DNA of 38,104 nt from Salinivirgaceae bacterium. GTDB lineage: Bacteria; Bacteroidota; Bacteroidia; Bacteroidales; SZUA-534. The stretch lies in NCBI GenBank assembly GCA_017474765.1, contig JAFVGW010000002.1, positions 1 to 38,104 on the forward strand, in the 5' to 3' direction. The notes below the pieces were generated by a model, which saw only the letters and a list, made by a program, of their open reading frames with translations, had not been told where the DNA came from and searched no databases. A program made the translations under genes and the position numbers. Shown here one piece after another: positions 1 through 6,931 of the stretch; positions within the stretch are counted from its first letter, which is position 1, and every line of letters starts with the position of its first letter.

Positions 1-23
1 CATTGTTTGACATCTCTAAACCT

Positions 24-164
24 TTACATCTTTCGTAACCGTTGTTGCAGTTCTGCCATTCTCGACATCAATGCGTCAAAGTCCAGCGACTGGCCGTATA
101 TGAAGAATCGTCTCATATCCTCATAGTCCGACCGCCACGCTTCTACCGATTGTTCGGGAATCAT
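24..164 (-). pseudogene. C-terminal remnant of an AbiEii-type nucleotidyltransferase toxin
   Basis: A 46-codon frame directly downstream of the antitoxin gene encodes a segment containing AWRSDYEDMRRFFIYG and then FDALMSRMAELQQRLRK. From knowledge of the family, the AbiEii/AbiGii (DUF1814) toxins end this way: a DYExM helix, an (I/F)xG(E/Q)SxxFDEL segment and a terminal LQxR helix. A complete toxin is about 250-300 residues and starts next to its antitoxin stop. Here a 12-codon frame starting at 199 (MGKLWLNNESIL) runs into a stop at 161-163, which overlaps the first codon of this fragment in another frame. I infer that the toxin lost its catalytic core by an internal deletion. The family assignment rests on memory of the C-terminal pattern. 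Confidence 0.6.
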
Positions 165-204
165 AAAATTGATTCATTGTTAAGCCAAAGTTTTCCCATA
201 TCAA

Positions 205-813
205 TTAAGCAATCATCGGTTTAACTACTCGTTTCATCCACGCTGGCATCATATCCACATCTTTTGTCAAAGTAGCCTTGTCTTGCTCTTTGGCTACTAG
301 CGAGCGTATTGTTTGTAAATCAGTGCCTTTCAGGTTTCTTTGTTGAAGCAATTTGAGTGCCTGAACCAAAAGCGTTATGAGTCGTGTGCCATAACAAAAG
401 TTCTTGGGAACTCCACGCTTAAATGCTACTTGTTGGTTTTTCAGTTTGACTATTCGCTCGCTTCCTGTGGTTAGATATGTGTAATTCATTGGCACTTGAG
501 TGGACAATCCCAATGCATTCAGAGCCGTCATCCCTGATGGTATTACTTCGGCATTGTCCCGTAGGGCAATTGCTTGAACAACTTTATCTACTGAAGGCAG
601 CACGACTCCGAACCGACTTTTGCGCGGTTTCGCATATATGCCCTGCGACAGTTTAACCAAAACATCATTGTTTGTTAATTCTGCAAGCACACTGCCCACA
701 TATTCAGAGTGATATTCTGGAAAATCAGACCGAAACAGGATAGTGTCTTCAGGCATCGCTTCAATGCGATCCTTAAGCGTAGTATTATCCGTTGTTGAGT
801 ACTTCCCGTTCAT
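205..813 (-). CDS. AbiEi-like (DUF6088-type) type IV antitoxin, 202 aa
   Basis: The protein has an N-terminal winged-helix segment (LKDRIEAMPEDTILFRSDF, then a GIYAKPRKSRFG wing) and a C-terminal domain with VIPSGMTALNALGLSTQVP and a YLTTGSER strand. This is the pattern of DUF6088/AbiEi antitoxins of type IV toxin-antitoxin systems, which bind their own promoter and neutralise a nucleotidyltransferase toxin. I place the start at the ATG at 811-813: the longer frame begins at a TTG that lies inside the -7 box (847-854) and so would not be transcribed. The partner toxin downstream is reduced to a 46-codon remnant, leaving this antitoxin orphaned. It may persist as a repressor or as an anti-addiction factor; that is inference. 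Confidence 0.75.
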   Translation of the reverse strand: MNGKYSTTDNTTLKDRIEAMPEDTILFRSDFPEYHSEYVGSVLAELTNNDVLVKLSQGIYAKPRKSRFGVVLPSVDKVVQAIALRDNAEVIPSGMTALNALGLSTQVPMNYTYLTTGSERIVKLKNQQVAFKRGVPKNFCYGTRLITLLVQALKLLQQRNLKGTDLQTIRSLVAKEQDKATLTKDVDMMPAWMKRVVKPMIA

Positions 814-1274
814 TTCACATTTGAAATTTTGATAATTTTTCAAAGGCAAAGATAGTGATTATTGGCGTATAGGTCAAATTGCAGGCAGTAAAAACACTCT
901 CTAAAGAAACATTGTTAGAATGAAATAACTTTGACTTGCAGTTTAAGTGAAGCTGAGTTCTGCTGGGAAGTAACTCTGTGAAGAATAAAACTGTTTCAAG
1001 CGACAAACATAGGAACAGGGGATAGGCACCCCTGTTTTTTATATGTTTAGATCCTGAACAATGCCAAGAAAAACCCGACAAACGGCTTCAATCCGTCACG
1101 GTTTATAGAAGTGTAACCATAGCCGAGCTATACAATATCCTTTCCCCAAACCAGCAACCGACGGAACGGAAAGTTGTCTTGCACATGAGACTGTAATGTG
1201 CTTATGCTACTGCTTCGTCCGCAAGTTTTCCTATTAGGAAAACCCACCTTGCGTTTTAAACAAAAAGATAATTA
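814..1274. other. Gene-free stretch with a possible decayed coding fragment
   Basis: Apart from the promoter at 847-878 there is no convincing gene here. A plus-strand frame from 1026 to a stop at 1194-1196 has no usable start codon but reads like protein near its end (VTVYRSVTIAELYNILSP, then TERKVVLHMRL). It may be the tail of a lost gene. I do not recognise a family, and the frame may equally be chance. Confidence 0.25.
847..878 (-). promoter_or_regulatory. Bacteroidetes-type promoter of the AbiEi-like gene
   Basis: On the minus strand TTTG (875-878), 20 bases, then TATCTTTG (847-854) match the Bacteroidetes consensus TTTG-N19-21-TAnnTTTG. The expected transcript start near 840 gives a leader of about 27 bases to the ATG at 813. 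Confidence 0.65.
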
Positions 1275-2150
1275 TTACAGTTTCATCAAACTTTCATAAT
1301 ATGTTTTATCATGGTGAAATTTAACATACGAAATGCCAAGAAGATTACTAAAATGATTTATCCAATCACCTCTGTGTTCAGGGGCTATTTTTAATGCTAA
1401 ATAATCAATGAAAGCTCGAATTCTCTGCTCGGCTTTGTCCTCCGCACGATTTTTATATAATTTCGGATTTAACATCAAATTTACCATATAATAGAATTCG
1501 TTCGAATTTTTACAATTAAGGATCTTGGAATTGGAAGTGCATACATATCTGAAAATCTTATCCGAGATGTCTTTTCCTATAAACTCGCAATTGATTATTG
1601 AGTCTGACTCCAGAACAGCATCGATGAATTTGCATATTTCGAATAATTTATCTGCAGTATCTTGGGAACAATTCCAAAAATCATTGCAAGCTTCGTTATA
1701 AGCATCATTATGTTTCCGATTTTCTTTTAAGTATTTTTTTTTCGCTTTATCGTAATCATCATCATCTGTATTATGTAATACCCGCATTCTCTTTTGCTCA
1801 CATTTAAGTTTTTCGTCAGCTTCGATCAATGCATCGCTTGGTTGGGCGACATTATTCATTATTTCCAACAAAACACTTTTCAGGGCATAAATTTTCTCTT
1901 TTAGACATTTTTCTTGTTTGGGGTAGTGTTTGCAGAAATTGTGTGTTAGGTTACTTAACTTGTCAAGTTCGGGATTATTTCTTTCTTCAAGAAAGAAATT
2001 AGATAATTCACTTTGTTTGTCACTGAATTCTTCAACAAAAGAATATATGATTTGGTATTCTTCTTTGGTTATTTTTTCTGAACCAGAGAATATGATGCCA
2101 TTTATTGCGGATAAATGACTCAAAAAAGTATTAAATCTGATTGTTTCCAT
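1275..2150 (-). CDS. AT-rich hypothetical protein, 291 aa
   Basis: I do not recognise this protein. It has no signal peptide or membrane segment and is highly charged, with predicted helical and coiled-coil character through residues 100-150 (a DTDDDDYDKAKKKYLKENRK-like acidic-basic stretch). It contains six cysteines between about residues 73 and 220 and ends in a more ordered segment (RAFIDYLALKIAPEHRGDW, then FHHDKTYYESLMKL). The gene is visibly more AT-rich than the housekeeping genes of this window. It lies between an AbiE remnant and a tRNA-Gln, so it is probably an acquired accessory gene. A phage-defence role is possible from context alone; nothing in the sequence shows it. Confidence 0.6.
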   Translation of the reverse strand: METIRFNTFLSHLSAINGIIFSGSEKITKEEYQIIYSFVEEFSDKQSELSNFFLEERNNPELDKLSNLTHNFCKHYPKQEKCLKEKIYALKSVLLEIMNNVAQPSDALIEADEKLKCEQKRMRVLHNTDDDDYDKAKKKYLKENRKHNDAYNEACNDFWNCSQDTADKLFEICKFIDAVLESDSIINCEFIGKDISDKIFRYVCTSNSKILNCKNSNEFYYMVNLMLNPKLYKNRAEDKAEQRIRAFIDYLALKIAPEHRGDWINHFSNLLGISYVKFHHDKTYYESLMKL

Positions 2151-2198
2151 AATGAAGAATTAAAAAAATGTTTCAGTATTGTTTCAGTTGATAAAAAT

Positions 2199-2231
2199 AA
2201 CGGTCTGTAAGTGATTGTCTTACAGACCGTT
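2199..2231 (-). terminator. Intrinsic terminator of tRNA-Gln
   Basis: Perfect 13-bp inverted repeat AACGGTCTGTAAG / CTTACAGACCGTT with a 7-base loop. On the minus strand it is followed by a T-rich run, and it lies 15 bases past the 3' end of the tRNA. Confidence 0.75.
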
Positions 2232-2245
2232 GGGTGTTAAGTCAG

Positions 2246-2316
2246 TTGGCGTACAGGGACTCGAACCTTGACTGACAGAACCAAAATCTGGTGTGCTACC
2301 ATTACACCATACGCCA
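2246..2316 (-). tRNA. tRNA-Gln (anticodon TTG)
   Basis: On the minus strand the acceptor arms TGGCGTA / TACGCCA pair fully and are followed by discriminator A. The D arm contains AATGGTAG. The anticodon loop TTTTGGT gives TTG in positions 34-36. The T loop is TTCGAGT. Two stem defects are visible: C27-U43 at the base of the anticodon stem, and an A-C pair in the T stem (CAAGG against CCCTG). The 3' CCA is not encoded. Confidence 0.9.
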
Positions 2317-2333
2317 GTGCTTTGAAGCGGGTG

Positions 2334-2364
2334 CAAAAGTAATGCAAGTTTTTGTAAGTGCAAA
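2334..2364 (-). promoter_or_regulatory. Promoter of tRNA-Gln
   Basis: On the minus strand TTTG (2361-2364), exactly 19 bases, then TACTTTTG (2334-2341). This is a full match to the Bacteroidetes promoter consensus, 17 bases upstream of the tRNA. Confidence 0.7.
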
Positions 2365-2418
2365 AATTTTGTTCTGAAGCGGCAAAAAAAGTCGGTGCGC
2401 GGCTAGAAGTGTTGATAA

Positions 2419-3561
2419 TCAGCGTGTTTGCGAAATTTCTTTGGGGAATAATGGCAACACCGATTTGAATATTTCAGCGGCATGCTCAATGTCGTCTTTT
2501 GTGTGTTTGGCTGAAAGGCTGATAATCAGGCGCGCATCATCTTTGGAAACGAACGGCGCGGCGGCAACCGATACCAGCACGCCTTTCCACGCAAGCGTTG
2601 ACGCAATTAGGCAAGCATTTTGGCTGTCGCCAACCATCACGGCAAAGCGCGACGACATTGTTGGCGGAATCTCGAGCCCCAAGCAGTAGAGTTTTTTGAT
2701 GAAATAGTTTGTAATCTGCAAGAGGTATTGCCGTTTGGTGTCTGATTTGACGATGCTGTCGATGGCGGCACAGACGGTGGAAATGTTTTGTGGCGTTAGT
2801 GGTGCCGCCGCTTGGATGCCCGACGGTTGTTGGCGCAGAAAGTCGATAATCTCGCGCCGTCCAGCAATGTATGCGCCTGCGTTTGAGCCAAGATGTTGCA
2901 GTGTGCCCGTCTGAATTTCAGGGGCATCGATGTCATCGAAAAGGCTGCAAACACCGCGGCCGCCTTGTCCGATGAGTCCTGCCGACAGCGTTTGGTCGAT
3001 GGTCACAACGGCCTTGTAGCGCTCGGCCAATGCAAGAATGCGGTTCAGTGGCGCAATGTTGCCCGACGCCAAATCGACGGCATCAATAATCAATAGCCTA
3101 TTTTGCTGTGCCTGTGACAGTTTTAGCTGTTTTTCGATGTCATCGATGTCGAAACCGTGGTACTTGTATTTTGTTGCGCGGCAGAATGTCGGCCCGCCGC
3201 TTAAGGCAAACTGGCTTAACGAGTTGTAAATCACAGCATCTGCTCGGCTAAGCAATCGGTTTGTCAGAGCGGTGTTGGCATCGGAAGGCGAGTTGTAGAG
3301 AATGCAATCGTCGGTCTTGAGCAGGCGGGCGATTCTCGCTTCAAGTGCCGCCGTGGTCTCGGTTTGGCATCCTTCGGCTTGACCGACAGAACAATAACCA
3401 TTCAGCGCAAATGGGGCAGGGGTGCTGAAATTCAGCAATTTCTGTCCGTCAATCTCAATGACGGCATCGGTTGTCATCAGTGTGCCAAGGCTGTTGTATA
3501 GCCCCGCATCGTTGATGGCGGCAAGGCGGCTGCACAGTTGTTCGCGAAAGTCGGTGTACAT
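2419..3561 (-). CDS. SPT/AONS-family PLP-enzyme homologue lacking the PLP lysine (putative pseudoenzyme), 380 aa
   Basis: The fold-type I alpha-oxoamine synthase family (serine palmitoyltransferase, BioF, Kbl) is clear from ILYNSPSDAN, SGNIAPLNRILALAERY, GLIGQGGRG, YIAGRREIIDFLRQ and the C-terminal SAKHTKDDIEHA. The catalytic residues are changed. The ring-stacking His of the DHAS motif is Gln117, the His of the DExH motif is Leu192 (Asp189 is kept), the PLP lysine of the GTxSK motif is His223 (GTLQHLGS), and the substrate-carboxylate Arg is Ile346. The segment of about 20 residues after the first strand is shortened as well. The frame is intact and has its own promoter. I start at the ATG at 3559-3561 because the longer frame begins with a TTG inside the -7 box. 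Family members condense amino acids with acyl-CoA; this one should be unable to form an aldimine. A regulatory or partner subunit, as with eukaryotic LCB1, is an inference. Confidence 0.8.
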   Translation of the reverse strand: MYTDFREQLCSRLAAINDAGLYNSLGTLMTTDAVIEIDGQKLLNFSTPAPFALNGYCSVGQAEGCQTETTAALEARIARLLKTDDCILYNSPSDANTALTNRLLSRADAVIYNSLSQFALSGGPTFCRATKYKYHGFDIDDIEKQLKLSQAQQNRLLIIDAVDLASGNIAPLNRILALAERYKAVVTIDQTLSAGLIGQGGRGVCSLFDDIDAPEIQTGTLQHLGSNAGAYIAGRREIIDFLRQQPSGIQAAAPLTPQNISTVCAAIDSIVKSDTKRQYLLQITNYFIKKLYCLGLEIPPTMSSRFAVMVGDSQNACLIASTLAWKGVLVSVAAAPFVSKDDARLIISLSAKHTKDDIEHAAEIFKSVLPLFPKEISQTR

Positions 3562-3582
3562 TGCATTTGCTGTTTCTGCGGG

Positions 3583-3590
3583 CAAAACTA
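3583..3590 (-). promoter_or_regulatory. -7 box of the SPT-like gene
   Basis: TAGTTTTG on the minus strand matches TAnnTTTG and lies 21 bases upstream of the ATG at 3561. It decides the start, because the upstream TTG codon is part of this box. No clear -33 element. Confidence 0.5.
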
Positions 3591-3672
3591 CATTAAATAA
3601 TTGAAGGATTTAACGACATGGTGGCTTCCGATGATTAATCGGAGGATATTTTGCGCTTGTTTGGGAGCAAAT

Positions 3673-3760
3673 CTGTGTAAACCTGTAAAGCAACTGTAAA
3701 CCCACTGTAAAAAACTTTACACTTTTTTACACTTTACAAATTATTAAAATTGCTGTAAAT
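3673..3760. promoter_or_regulatory. Cluster of TGTAAA/TTTACA hexamers, operator-like
   Basis: Five TGTAAA (starting 3676, 3684, 3695, 3706, 3754) and three TTTACA (3716, 3726, 3733) lie within 84 bases. The three CTGTAAA copies at 3683, 3694 and 3705 are spaced exactly 11 bp, one helical turn. TGTAAA-N4-TTTACA at 3706-3721 is a perfect palindrome. The cluster lies about 35 bases upstream of the rightward promoter at 3794 and behind the divergent SPT-like gene, as expected of a shared operator. The regulator is unknown. Confidence 0.5.
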
Positions 3761-3793
3761 CAGCAAAATAAAACTTTGGCACGCACCGTGTAA

Positions 3794-3801
3794 TAAGTTT
3801 G
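3794..3801 (+). promoter_or_regulatory. -7 box of the peptide/permease transcription unit
   Basis: TAAGTTTG matches TAnnTTTG. The surrounding AGTTTGGCACG repeats a similar CTTTGGCACG 24 bases upstream, as if the promoter had been duplicated. The expected start near 3808 gives a leader of about 134 bases before the first small gene. Confidence 0.45.
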
Positions 3802-3941
3802 GCACGAGAATAAAAAATTGAAAATGAAAATGAGAAGGACATCAGACAACGGACAACAGACAAAAACTTTTGCCTAATGCCTTCAACTTAAAACTTAGAG
3901 AACTTAAAACTTAAAATTTATAACTACTAAAACTTACAACT

Positions 3942-4064
3942 ATGATTGCAACAACTATCAGAATCGAATCGTGGCGCCGCAGCGGACGCAACAATATGCT
4001 ACAGAACCGTCACAATCGCTTGGCGGGAGCGTCAGTTAGAATAGCAAAAACCGCAAAACACTAA
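3942..4064 (+). CDS. 40-aa cationic peptide, copy 1 of a tandem pair
   Basis: ATG-initiated frame of exactly 40 codons. It begins MIATTIRIESWRRSGRNNML and continues rich in Arg, Lys, Asn and His, with very few acidic residues. The gene 171 bases downstream has the same length and matches 15 of the first 16 residues. The two nucleotide sequences differ partly at synonymous third positions (ATC/ATT, CGC/CGA, CAG/CAA), and similarity fades outside the frame, so both look translated. It has no signal peptide, double-glycine leader or membrane helix. The leader AAAACTTACAACT just before the ATG recurs almost unchanged before the second permease gene at 6932. I know no family for it. Candidates are a permease accessory peptide, a leader peptide or an exported cationic peptide. 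Confidence 0.55.
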   Translation: MIATTIRIESWRRSGRNNMLQNRHNRLAGASVRIAKTAKH

Positions 4065-4112
4065 CTTAAAACTTTGAAAACATAAAATTTATAACAATAA
4101 AAACATAAAACT

Positions 4113-4235
4113 ATGATTACTACAACTATCAGAATTGAATCGTGGCGCCGAAGCGGACGCCGCTCAATGCAACAAAACCGTCGTACAAACATCGTGAAAG
4201 CGCCGATAATGGGAATGAGAACGGTGAAATGTTGA
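4113..4235 (+). CDS. 40-aa cationic peptide, copy 2 of a tandem pair
   Basis: A second ATG-initiated 40-codon frame. It begins MITTTIRIESWRRSGRRSMQ and then keeps a QNR motif at the same position as copy 1. The C-terminal 15 residues have diverged but remain basic. The A-rich leader (AAAACATAAAACT) resembles that of copy 1. The identical length, conserved N-terminal half and synonymous differences argue for a duplicated real gene and not for chance. It lies 164 bases before the first FtsX-type permease and in the same direction, so co-transcription is likely. Function unknown. Confidence 0.55.
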   Translation: MITTTIRIESWRRSGRRSMQQNRRTNIVKAPIMGMRTVKC

Positions 4236-4271
4236 ATTTAATGGTGAATCGGTGAATTGAAGTTGAGAAAA

Positions 4272-4320
4272 TTTAGAAGGTTGAGAAGGTTTAGAGTCTA
4301 GTTTCGCTCAACCTTCTAAA
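4272..4320 (+). other. Stem-loop upstream of first permease: 14-bp stem, 21-base loop
   Basis: TTTAGAAGGTTGAG (4272-4285) is perfectly complementary to CTCAACCTTCTAAA (4307-4320). It is not followed by a U tract, so termination is unlikely. A stem-loop with another sequence but the same loop length precedes the second permease. Confidence 0.6.
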
Positions 4321-4360
4321 CCTTTAAAAACTTATAACTTCGAAAATTAATAACTTGTTC

Positions 4361-4380
4361 AGACGTGCCACGGCGCGTCT
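4361..4380 (+). other. GC-rich hairpin just upstream of the first permease
   Basis: AGACGTGC, loop CACG, GCGCGTCT: an 8-bp stem with one G-U pair, ending 19 bases before the ATG at 4400. The right arm runs on as CTAC and looks like half of a longer palindrome, suggesting an interspersed palindromic repeat. It supplies the spurious N-terminal extension of the permease frame that starts at a TTG. Confidence 0.5.
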
Positions 4381-4399
4381 CTACCAAAAACAAACTAAT

Positions 4400-6832
4400 A
4401 TGATTTCATTATTTCGAAAAGGCAAAACGACTCGCGCGTCGTTCATAATCAACACTTTGGGAATGGGGGTGGCCATTGCGGCGTTTTACATTCTGGCGGT
4501 GCAGGTGAATTTTATGTTCGGCTACAATAAAAAACTGCCTGACCACGAGAACATCTATGCAATGCACGTTCCGCAATTTAACGGCGAGGGGCGTATGACA
4601 TCGATTTGCCGACCGCTGGCCGAGCGGCTCATCAGCGAATTGCCCGAGATTGCCGCGGGTGGCGAGTTCGGACCGTGGGGTCAGAGTTGGCGCAGTTACA
4701 GCCTTCAGCCCGAGGGCGAGCACGGCAGCGCCGAAAACGGGTTTCCGCGCAATTTGAACACCCAATTTACTTATGTGACGAAACCGACCGTCGAAATACT
4801 TGGTTATGAGTTTATTCAAGGCTCGTGGGCGGCTATGGAAGGCGACGACCGCCATCTGGCCGTTTCGGAATCGCTGGCAAAGAAATTCGACCTGCAGGTG
4901 GGCGACATCATTCAAGAGAACGCCGACGATGGCAAGAAAATGTGCGAGGTGGTGGCCATCTTTAAAGACGCGCCAAAAAACAGCGACCTTGAGAGGTTCG
5001 ACGTTTTATGTGATATTTGCAACGAATCTATAGACAGTTGGAGCGAGGGCAGTTTCACCTACATTGTGAAACCCGCCGCCGGACTTACACCCGACGACCT
5101 TGACCGCGCCGCCGACGCCCGTCTGCGCCGCGCCTGGACCGAGGGCGGTTTCTTCCCCGAAGGGTACGGCACTGCTGAAAACGACGAGGAACTTGAAGAG
5201 GCTATGGGTGAGGTGAATGTCAAATTCATTCCCATTGCCGACCTATATTTTTCCGAAATAGGGTCGAACTATATGCGCCAAGGTAACAAGGGTATGGCCT
5301 ACGGTTGGATTGCCATCGCTTTGCTCATCTTGTTTGTGGCCATCATCAACTATGTGAATATGTTTTTTGCGCTGGTGCCGGTGAAAATGCGTGGCATCAA
5401 CACCCGCAAGATACTGGGCAGCAGCCGCGCGAGCCTGACAATGAGCGTGGTTTTGGAGGCTGTGACAATGACGGCGGTGTCGGTGGGGCTGGCGGTTGTG
5501 CTGTTGCTGATAATGCAATCGACAACCTACGCCGGACTGCTGGCTTGCAGCGTGTCGATAGCCCGGAACGCAGGCGTGGCCTTGCTTTGCGCTGTGGGCG
5601 CCATTGTGGTGGCCGTGGGTTCGAGCCTTTATCCGGCGCTCTACATCACATCGTTTGAGCCGGCGTTTGCGCTCAAGGCGAATTTCGGTGCAAGCCAAAC
5701 AGACAGAACTCTGCGCTATGCGCTTGTTATGGTGCAGTTTACGGTGGCCATCGCCTTCATTATTATGACAATTTTGGTCGATATTCAAAACCGATTCCTG
5801 CTGAAACACGATATGGGCTTCAACCGCGAGAATATTGTGGTTGCGCACGTGTCGAACAAAGTGGGCAACGAGTCGGAAACCGTTGCATCGGCGCTGCAGC
5901 GAAACCCGCAGGTGAAAGACGTGGCGTGGGGCGACGGCAGGCTGGTGTGGTGGGGACGAATGTCGTGGGGACAAACGATTGACGGCAACAATTGTATGTG
6001 GGAACTGTATCCGTGCTCGTGGAATATGCTTGATTTTCTGGGAATTGAAATTGTCGAAGGCCGTAACTTCACAAAGACCGACGCGCAGACCGAGACCGGC
6101 GTAATGATTTTCAACGAGACGGCCCGCAATCAGTACGGATTCACGCCTGGGAAAATGATTCCTGGTCACGCCAAGAAAGACGCCGAGATTGTCGGTATCT
6201 GCAAAGATTTTAACGCCTGGCCAATGAGCCAAGCCGTCCGCCCGTACTGCTTCTACGTTTGGGGCGACAACGGCTATCGTCCTTGCACCGAACTGTTTGT
6301 ACGCACGACCGCGAGCGCCGATATCCGCGAGGTTTTCAAACACATTGAGCAGACCGTTATGAGCTTCGACGAGAAACTCACCACAGAGGACATCAACGTG
6401 CATCTGTTCGACAACGACTTGCAACAACTGTACGACGACGTCAAACGATTTGCAAAAGTGACTCGTATGCTGTCGATTATCACCATCATCATAGCGCTGC
6501 TGGGCGTGTTCGGGCTGGTGCTTTTCGAGACGGAATACCGCCGCAAGGAGATTGGCATCCGCCGCGTGAACGGCGCCACCATTGCCGACGTGCTGCGAAT
6601 GTTCAATCGCCGCTACGTGCTGATTGTGCTGGCTTGCTTCGGCATTGCCGCCCCCGTCAGTTATGTGGTCATAAGCGCCTATCTGCAGCAGTTCGCCTAC
6701 CGCACGGCCATTCACTGGTGGGTGTTTGTGCTGTCGCTCGTGGCTGTAATGGCCATCACAGTGACCATTGTGACGCTTCGCTCGCTGCGCGCCGCCACAA
6801 GCGACCCTGTGGAATCGTTGAGGACGGAATAA
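4400..6832 (+). CDS. MacB/FtsX-type ABC transporter permease, 810 aa
   Basis: Eight predicted membrane helices are arranged as two FtsX-like halves: one near residues 14-41, three at about 299-325, 343-373 and 388-417, a restart at 436-462, and a final set at 687-713, 737-762 and 772-797. Large periplasmic MacB_PCD domains lie between. Coupling-helix segments RGINTRKILGSSR and RRKEIGIRRVNGAT are present, as is the closing SDPVESLRTE. These permeases are mechanotransmission (type VII) ABC proteins of the inner membrane, driven by a separate MacB/LolD-like ATPase, and they do not carry substrate through the membrane themselves. I start at ATG 4400, as the longer TTG start runs through a hairpin. 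No ATPase gene lies nearby. The substrate is unknown; peptide efflux or envelope stress are common roles for the family. Confidence 0.85.
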   Translation: MISLFRKGKTTRASFIINTLGMGVAIAAFYILAVQVNFMFGYNKKLPDHENIYAMHVPQFNGEGRMTSICRPLAERLISELPEIAAGGEFGPWGQSWRSYSLQPEGEHGSAENGFPRNLNTQFTYVTKPTVEILGYEFIQGSWAAMEGDDRHLAVSESLAKKFDLQVGDIIQENADDGKKMCEVVAIFKDAPKNSDLERFDVLCDICNESIDSWSEGSFTYIVKPAAGLTPDDLDRAADARLRRAWTEGGFFPEGYGTAENDEELEEAMGEVNVKFIPIADLYFSEIGSNYMRQGNKGMAYGWIAIALLILFVAIINYVNMFFALVPVKMRGINTRKILGSSRASLTMSVVLEAVTMTAVSVGLAVVLLLIMQSTTYAGLLACSVSIARNAGVALLCAVGAIVVAVGSSLYPALYITSFEPAFALKANFGASQTDRTLRYALVMVQFTVAIAFIIMTILVDIQNRFLLKHDMGFNRENIVVAHVSNKVGNESETVASALQRNPQVKDVAWGDGRLVWWGRMSWGQTIDGNNCMWELYPCSWNMLDFLGIEIVEGRNFTKTDAQTETGVMIFNETARNQYGFTPGKMIPGHAKKDAEIVGICKDFNAWPMSQAVRPYCFYVWGDNGYRPCTELFVRTTASADIREVFKHIEQTVMSFDEKLTTEDINVHLFDNDLQQLYDDVKRFAKVTRMLSIITIIIALLGVFGLVLFETEYRRKEIGIRRVNGATIADVLRMFNRRYVLIVLACFGIAAPVSYVVISAYLQQFAYRTAIHWWVFVLSLVAVMAITVTIVTLRSLRAATSDPVESLRTE

Positions 6833-6853
6833 TGGAGAATCGGTCAAGCGGTG

Positions 6854-6900
6854 AATCGGTGAATCGAATAGTTTGAAATCGATTAAACGATTCACCGATT
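6854..6900 (+). other. Stem-loop between the two permeases: 13-bp stem, 21-base loop
   Basis: AATCGGTGAATCG (6854-6866) and CGATTCACCGATT (6888-6900) are perfectly complementary around a 21-base loop. No T tract follows. It fills most of the 99-base gap between the two genes, so it may cap or stabilise one of the two mRNA segments or pause polymerase. Confidence 0.6.
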
Positions 6901-6931
6901 AAACAGTTAAACAATAAAAAAACTTACAACA

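Noticed and set aside
1061..1108. Small frame MPRKTRQTASIRHGL
   Set aside because: Fifteen codons with no leader, promoter or repeat evidence; it overlaps a more protein-like frame that itself lacks a start.
3583..3585. TTG as start of the SPT-like gene (8 codons upstream)
   Set aside because: It is part of the TAGTTTTG promoter box; the same trap appears before the AbiEi-like and LolC/E-like genes, so internal ATG codons were used.
5243..6895. 550-codon open frame on the minus strand across the first permease gene
   Set aside because: Rich in His, Gln, Arg and Ala with no domain sense; it is the antisense shadow of the permease, whose own frame has clear family motifs.
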